6,723 nt of DNA from Rhodothermia bacterium (GTDB taxonomy: Bacteria > Bacteroidota > Rhodothermia > Rhodothermales > JABDKH01): contig JAUIJQ010000178.1 in NCBI GenBank assembly GCA_030431165.1, forward strand, positions 1 to 6,723, written 5' to 3'. Shown here in pieces: positions 5,700-6,723 of this stretch. The position numbers and the translations under genes are program-made. The notes beneath the pieces are model-generated. The model had not been told where the DNA came from. It worked only from the letters and a program-made list of their open reading frames with translations, and ran no database searches. How positions within the stretch are numbered: position 1 is the stretch's first letter; each line of letters opens with the position of its first letter.

Positions 5700-5838
5700 A
5701 CGGAGGCGCTGGGCTATCTTCACAACAGCGAAATAGGCTATCCCGTAGTCTGTACACTGCGTTTTTTGGCGGATTAACGGTTCGGCATTTGCAGATTTGC
5801 GGCTGTCGGAAGTGCAACCGTACTGCAGGCAGCGCATT

Positions 5839-5870
5839 AAAGGGGCGGCACAAAAGTGTTTTGCCCTTTT
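5839..5870 (+). repeat. Hairpin-forming inverted repeat in the intergenic region
   Basis: AAAGGGGC (5839-5846) pairs with GCCCTTTT (5863-5870), 8 bp including one G-T wobble, around a 16-nt loop. A short CAC/GTG inner pairing (5850-5852 with 5856-5858) is also possible. The 3' arm ends in T4, so on the plus strand it resembles a weak intrinsic terminator, but no annotated gene ends here on either strand. Confidence 0.4.
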
Positions 5871-5965
5871 GCCGGCTTTCCCTCGCGACCTGGACCTGTG
5901 ATTCCATAGCCGCTTCACTCCCGGATTAGGATTTGGGAGGTAAGCCGGGATGACCGACTGGATTC

Positions 5966-6028
5966 ATCAGGTGCTGATCGATTAGGCGTTTATCGATAGG
6001 GCAATTGGTTAATCAGGCGCTGATCGAT
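5966..6028 (+). repeat. Two copies of a 17-bp palindrome-containing element (candidate operators)
   Basis: ATCAGGTGCTGATCGAT (5966-5982) and ATCAGGCGCTGATCGAT (6012-6028) differ at one base and are 46 bp apart start to start. Each has inverted arms ATCAG-N3-CTGAT followed by the palindrome ATCGAT. A third ATCGAT, inside the 8-bp palindrome TATCGATA, lies between them at 5991-5998, and the second copy extends into the 10-bp palindrome TGATCGATCA (6021-6030). Such dyads usually bind dimeric regulators. The second copy sits in the spacer of the candidate pdhA promoter. Confidence 0.55.
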
Positions 6029-6036
6029 CATGTTTG
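6004..6036 (+). promoter_or_regulatory. Candidate pdhA promoter overlapping the second palindromic element
   Basis: ATTG (6004-6007), a 21-bp spacer and CATGTTTG (6029-6036) fit the Bacteroidota TTTG / TAnnTTTG layout with one mismatch in each element. Transcription would start near 6043, leaving a leader of about 112 nt. The 17-bp palindromic element at 6012-6028 fills the spacer, which would suit repression by occlusion. Confidence 0.3.
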
Positions 6037-6076
6037 GATCTAGGGGGTGTTGATGAACGGCCCGGATGTGGCGTTC

Positions 6077-6118
6077 GGATGAGCGGGACCATCGCCGATG
6101 GCGTGCGGCGGTCCATCC
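6077..6118 (+). other. Possible structured 5' leader of pdhA
   Basis: GGATG (6077-6081) can pair with CATCC (6114-6118) and GACC (6087-6090) with GGTC (6110-6113), with a 5-nt bulge; alternatively the inner CCATC-GCC-GATGG (6089-6101) forms its own hairpin, sharing two bases with the outer stem. The segment ends 36 nt before the pdhA ATG. It matches no riboswitch class that I recognise. Confidence 0.3.
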
Positions 6119-6154
6119 TGATTTCGTGTTTATGTGATTTGCAGCACAACGAGT

Positions 6155-6723
6155 ATGTCGAAGAGAACAAAAAACAACGGTACGGTGACTGAGGCGACAG
6201 AAGACACGGTGAAGGTCCGGGCATTTCCGGATGTCGAATGGGACCACGCAAACCTCGGCCTGTCGAAGGAGCAGGTGCTCGGCTTCTACGGCAACATGCT
6301 GCTGCAGCGACGCTTCGAAGAGCGGGCGGCGCAGATGTACGGGAAGCAGAAGATTTCGGGCTTCCTCCACCTCTACATAGGGCAGGAAGCCGTTTCGGCC
6401 GGTGCTGCAGAAGCAATCAACATCGGTCACGATTCGGTCATCACGGCGTACCGCGACCACGGAATCGGGCTCGCGCTAGGGATGGACGCGAATGCCTGCA
6501 TGGCAGAGCTGTTCGGAAAGCGCGACGGCTGCTCACGCGGCAAAGGCGGTTCGATGCACTACTTCTCAGCCGAGCACAGACTCTTCGGTGGCCACGGTAT
6601 CGTTGGTGGTCACGTTCCTGTTGGGACGGGGATTGCGTTTGGTCACAAGTACAAGGGTGACGGCGGCGTGTGCCTCTGCTTTCTCGGCGACGGCGCGGTC
6701 GGGCAGGGTGCTTTCCACGAAGC
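6155..6723 (+). CDS. pdhA: Pyruvate dehydrogenase E1 component, alpha subunit (3' end cut by window)
   Basis: The frame is open from ATG at 6155 to the window end (189 full codons; a complete protein is usually 330-380 residues). After a hydrophilic, Lys/Thr/Glu-rich N-terminal tail of about 30 residues, the E1-alpha fold is clear: LLQRRFEERAAQMYG (49-63), GFLHLYIGQEAV (69-80), AYRDHGIGLALG (98-109), DGCSRGKGGSMHYF (124-137), GGHGIVGGHVPVGTGIAFG (145-163) and the thiamine diphosphate-binding GDGAVGQGAFHEA (178-190), whose downstream NN half lies beyond the edge. E1-alpha with E1-beta decarboxylates pyruvate and passes the acetyl group to lipoyl-E2, in the cytoplasm, feeding acetyl-CoA to the TCA cycle. 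A branched-chain or acetoin dehydrogenase E1-alpha is the main alternative; the GCSRGKGGSMH motif favours pyruvate. No Shine-Dalgarno precedes the ATG. The next gene is off-window, so operon partners are unknown. Confidence 0.92.
   Translation, partial: MSKRTKNNGTVTEATEDTVKVRAFPDVEWDHANLGLSKEQVLGFYGNMLLQRRFEERAAQMYGKQKISGFLHLYIGQEAVSAGAAEAINIGHDSVITAYRDHGIGLALGMDANACMAELFGKRDGCSRGKGGSMHYFSAEHRLFGGHGIVGGHVPVGTGIAFGHKYKGDGGVCLCFLGDGAVGQGAFHE

Larger units (their letters stand above)
5547..6154. other. 608-bp divergent intergenic region between the ECF sigma gene and pdhA
   Basis: No convincing gene lies here: the open frames present (for example 5907-5557 minus) give low-complexity Arg/Pro/Cys-rich products that look like chance. 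The region is less GC-rich than its flanks and holds several separate signals listed on their own: a 10-bp direct repeat with a candidate sigma-gene promoter, a hairpin, two copies of a palindromic motif with a candidate pdhA promoter, and a foldable leader segment. A 9-bp inverted repeat, TGCAAATGC at 5681-5689 and GCATTTGCA at 5785-5793, is also present. Confidence 0.6.

Noticed and set aside
5557..5907. 116-aa minus-strand frame in the intergenic region
   Set aside because: Its composition looks random, with no ribosome site and no motif; it would also cover the candidate sigma promoter.
5977..6028. Three ATCGAT sites as a restriction-modification or origin signature
   Set aside because: No methylase, nuclease or DnaA boxes (TTATCCACA-like) are nearby; the sites are better explained as part of the larger repeated dyad.
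1..6723. CRISPR array, tRNA, rRNA, insertion sequence or prophage
   Set aside because: No regular repeat-spacer series, cloverleaf, conserved rRNA segment, transposase motif or phage structural gene was seen on either strand.

Overview
The window looks like a chromosomal segment of a moderately GC-rich bacterium, most likely in the Bacteroidota/Rhodothermota (Rhodothermia) neighbourhood. The hints are indirect. Most starts lack a Shine-Dalgarno sequence. The exact Bacteroidota-type -7 element TAnnTTTG occurs just upstream of two genes. The pyruvate dehydrogenase E1-alpha, the CcmA-like ATPase with its 'APYVQFY' Q-loop, and the BNR-repeat lipoprotein all resemble versions I associate with that group. 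No mobile element, tRNA, rRNA or CRISPR array is visible, so this is core-like chromosome rather than an accessory island.

Layout. (1) 1-829, minus: the N-terminal 276 residues of an exported lipoprotein with BNR/Asp-box repeats, cut by the window edge. (2) 862-1494, plus: a 210-aa ABC transporter ATPase, divergent from the lipoprotein with only 32 bp between starts. (3) 1504-2166, minus: comF, a phosphoribosyltransferase-fold protein, tail to tail with the ATPase. (4) 2406-3875, plus: a two-gene unit made of an unrecognised 90-aa protein and, 3 bp later, a DUF3524/GTDC1-type glycosyltransferase related to tRNA-queuosine mannosyltransferase. (5) 3886-4611, minus: a soluble DPM1-like polyprenyl-phosphate mannosyltransferase. 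(6) 4664-5546, minus: an ECF sigma factor followed by a short soluble zinc-finger (ZAS) anti-sigma factor, translationally coupled. (7) 5547-6154: a 608-bp divergent intergenic region with direct repeats, a hairpin, a two-copy palindromic motif and a possible structured leader. (8) 6155 to the end, plus: pdhA, cut by the right edge.

How they may work together. The sigma/anti-sigma pair forms one regulatory unit. The two central glycosyltransferases both belong to families that use (or probably use) GDP-mannose, one likely modifying tRNA and the other charging a lipid carrier; they are convergent neighbours, not one operon. The most promising novelty is the 90-aa protein/QTMAN-like pair. Second is the regulatory region between the sigma factor and pdhA, where a repeated ATCAG-N3-CTGAT-CGAT element lies between candidate -33 and -7 promoter elements. 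All functional statements come from reading the sequence by eye; no database search was run.
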